The position numbers and the translations under genes were made by a program. The notes under the pieces were generated by a model. It saw nothing but the letters and a program-made list of their open reading frames with translations, did not search any database and was not told the origin of the DNA. From contig MHDQ01000123.1 of assembly GCA_001803565.1 (NCBI GenBank), positions 1-11,215 on the forward strand: a stretch of DNA of 11,215 bases, given 5' to 3'. This document shows, one piece after another, positions 10,738 to 11,215 of the stretch (position 1 is its first letter; each line of letters starts with the position of its first letter). The stretch comes from Nitrospinae bacterium RIFCSPLOWO2_12_FULL_45_22 (lineage in GTDB: Bacteria > 2-12-FULL-45-22).

Positions 10738-11215
10738 TTAATTATGGTTTTGCTTAATATATTCGACCCCGGCGCGCAGGGCCTTCTTGTTTAACCCTAT
10801 CATGGCCTCTTTACCTTCTTCTTTTAAGGAATCTGTCAAAGTCTCTTCAATAATATCCAGTGGCAATGCCTCGGTAAGGCCCAGATAAGCCCCTAGAAGG
10901 ACCAGGTTCGCCACCCGGGGAGAACCATTTTTCTGGGCTAGCTCGCTAGCCGGTAAAGCAATAACCTTTAAGTCTTCCCGTTTGATCTTCCCCACGATAA
11001 GGGAGCTATCATAGATAAGAGTTCCACCCGGTGCAATAGTACCTTCATACATATCTAACGATCTCTGGTCACAAATGATCATGATCTCTGGCTCTGAGAT
11101 CAAAGGAGAATATATATCTTCATCGGCAGTTATTACATAGCAAGCAACGGTGCCACCCCGCATAAAGGTCTCATAGGTAGGAAACCAGGTTACATTTTTA
11201 AAGTGGTTCAGGCCG
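10738..11215 (-). CDS. 2-oxoacid:ferredoxin oxidoreductase gamma subunit, start outside the window
   Basis: The enzyme oxidatively decarboxylates a 2-oxoacid (pyruvate, 2-oxoglutarate or a branched-chain acid) to acyl-CoA with ferredoxin as acceptor in the cytoplasm of anaerobes. The frame is open to the right edge and its first residues, GLNHFKNVTWFPTYETFMRG, are the family's conserved middle segment, so the Met encoded at 11163 is internal. Then follow GTVACYVI, SPLISEPEIMIICDQRSLD, a GG turn and NLVLLGAYLG near the helical C-terminus. The start and the thiamine-binding partner subunits would lie to the right. The gene is read towards the element and appears to be chromosomal. Which 2-oxoacid is used cannot be told; a KorC- or VorC-like label would be a guess. 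Confidence 0.85.
   Translation of the reverse strand, partial: GLNHFKNVTWFPTYETFMRGGTVACYVITADEDIYSPLISEPEIMIICDQRSLDMYEGTIAPGGTLIYDSSLIVGKIKREDLKVIALPASELAQKNGSPRVANLVLLGAYLGLTEALPLDIIEETLTDSLKEEGKEAMIGLNKKALRAGVEYIKQNHN

Overview
The window most likely comes from an anaerobic bacterium of moderate GC content whose phylum I cannot name. The evidence is a 2-oxoacid:ferredoxin oxidoreductase gamma subunit at the right edge, a bacterial-type tRNA-Gly fragment, Shine-Dalgarno-led genes and TTGACA-type promoters. There is no rRNA gene and no CRISPR array.

Left part (1-4070). The window opens inside a large repetitive surface or secreted protein of Ig/fibronectin-III-like domains (3-1397). Next is a good promoter, a Shine-Dalgarno and about 17 codons that look like the start of a GIY-YIG nuclease. 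These are cut off where a three-gene operon begins (1664-3193): an unrecognised 220-residue protein, a VapB-like antitoxin candidate and a PIN-domain (VapC) toxin. This operon uses CGN arginine codons and CpG more than its neighbours, which suggests transfer. It is followed by a HigBA-type module (3392-4070). The HigB reading frame has an ochre stop at codon 6, so probably only a shortened toxin can be made, while the HigA antitoxin is intact.

Middle and right part (4174-10289). A run of co-directional, mostly overlapping genes looks like the replication and regulation half of an integrated element such as a satellite, plasmid-like integrative element or decayed prophage. It holds a 455-residue protein with a C-terminal sigma-4-like helix-turn-helix (HTH), a small protein, a D5/P4-type superfamily 3 helicase, a candidate origin (inverted and direct repeats around an AT-rich segment), an unrecognised 220-residue protein, a PC4-like single-strand DNA-binding protein, a phBC6A51-like HTH protein, and then a cluster of tiny DNA-binding proteins: two HTH-plus-zinc-ribbon proteins, a MerR/BldC-like protein and an excisionase-like protein. 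No integrase, capsid, portal, terminase large subunit or lysis gene is visible.

Right boundary (10290-10737). The excisionase-like gene is followed by about 270 bases rich in short direct and inverted repeats. These abut the first 42 nucleotides of a tRNA-Gly(GCC) gene on the minus strand, which stops exactly after the anticodon arm. I read this as an attachment-site junction. Beyond it lie a tRNA-type promoter and the chromosomal oxidoreductase gene (10738-11215, minus strand, 5' part outside the window). The left attachment site was not found in the window.
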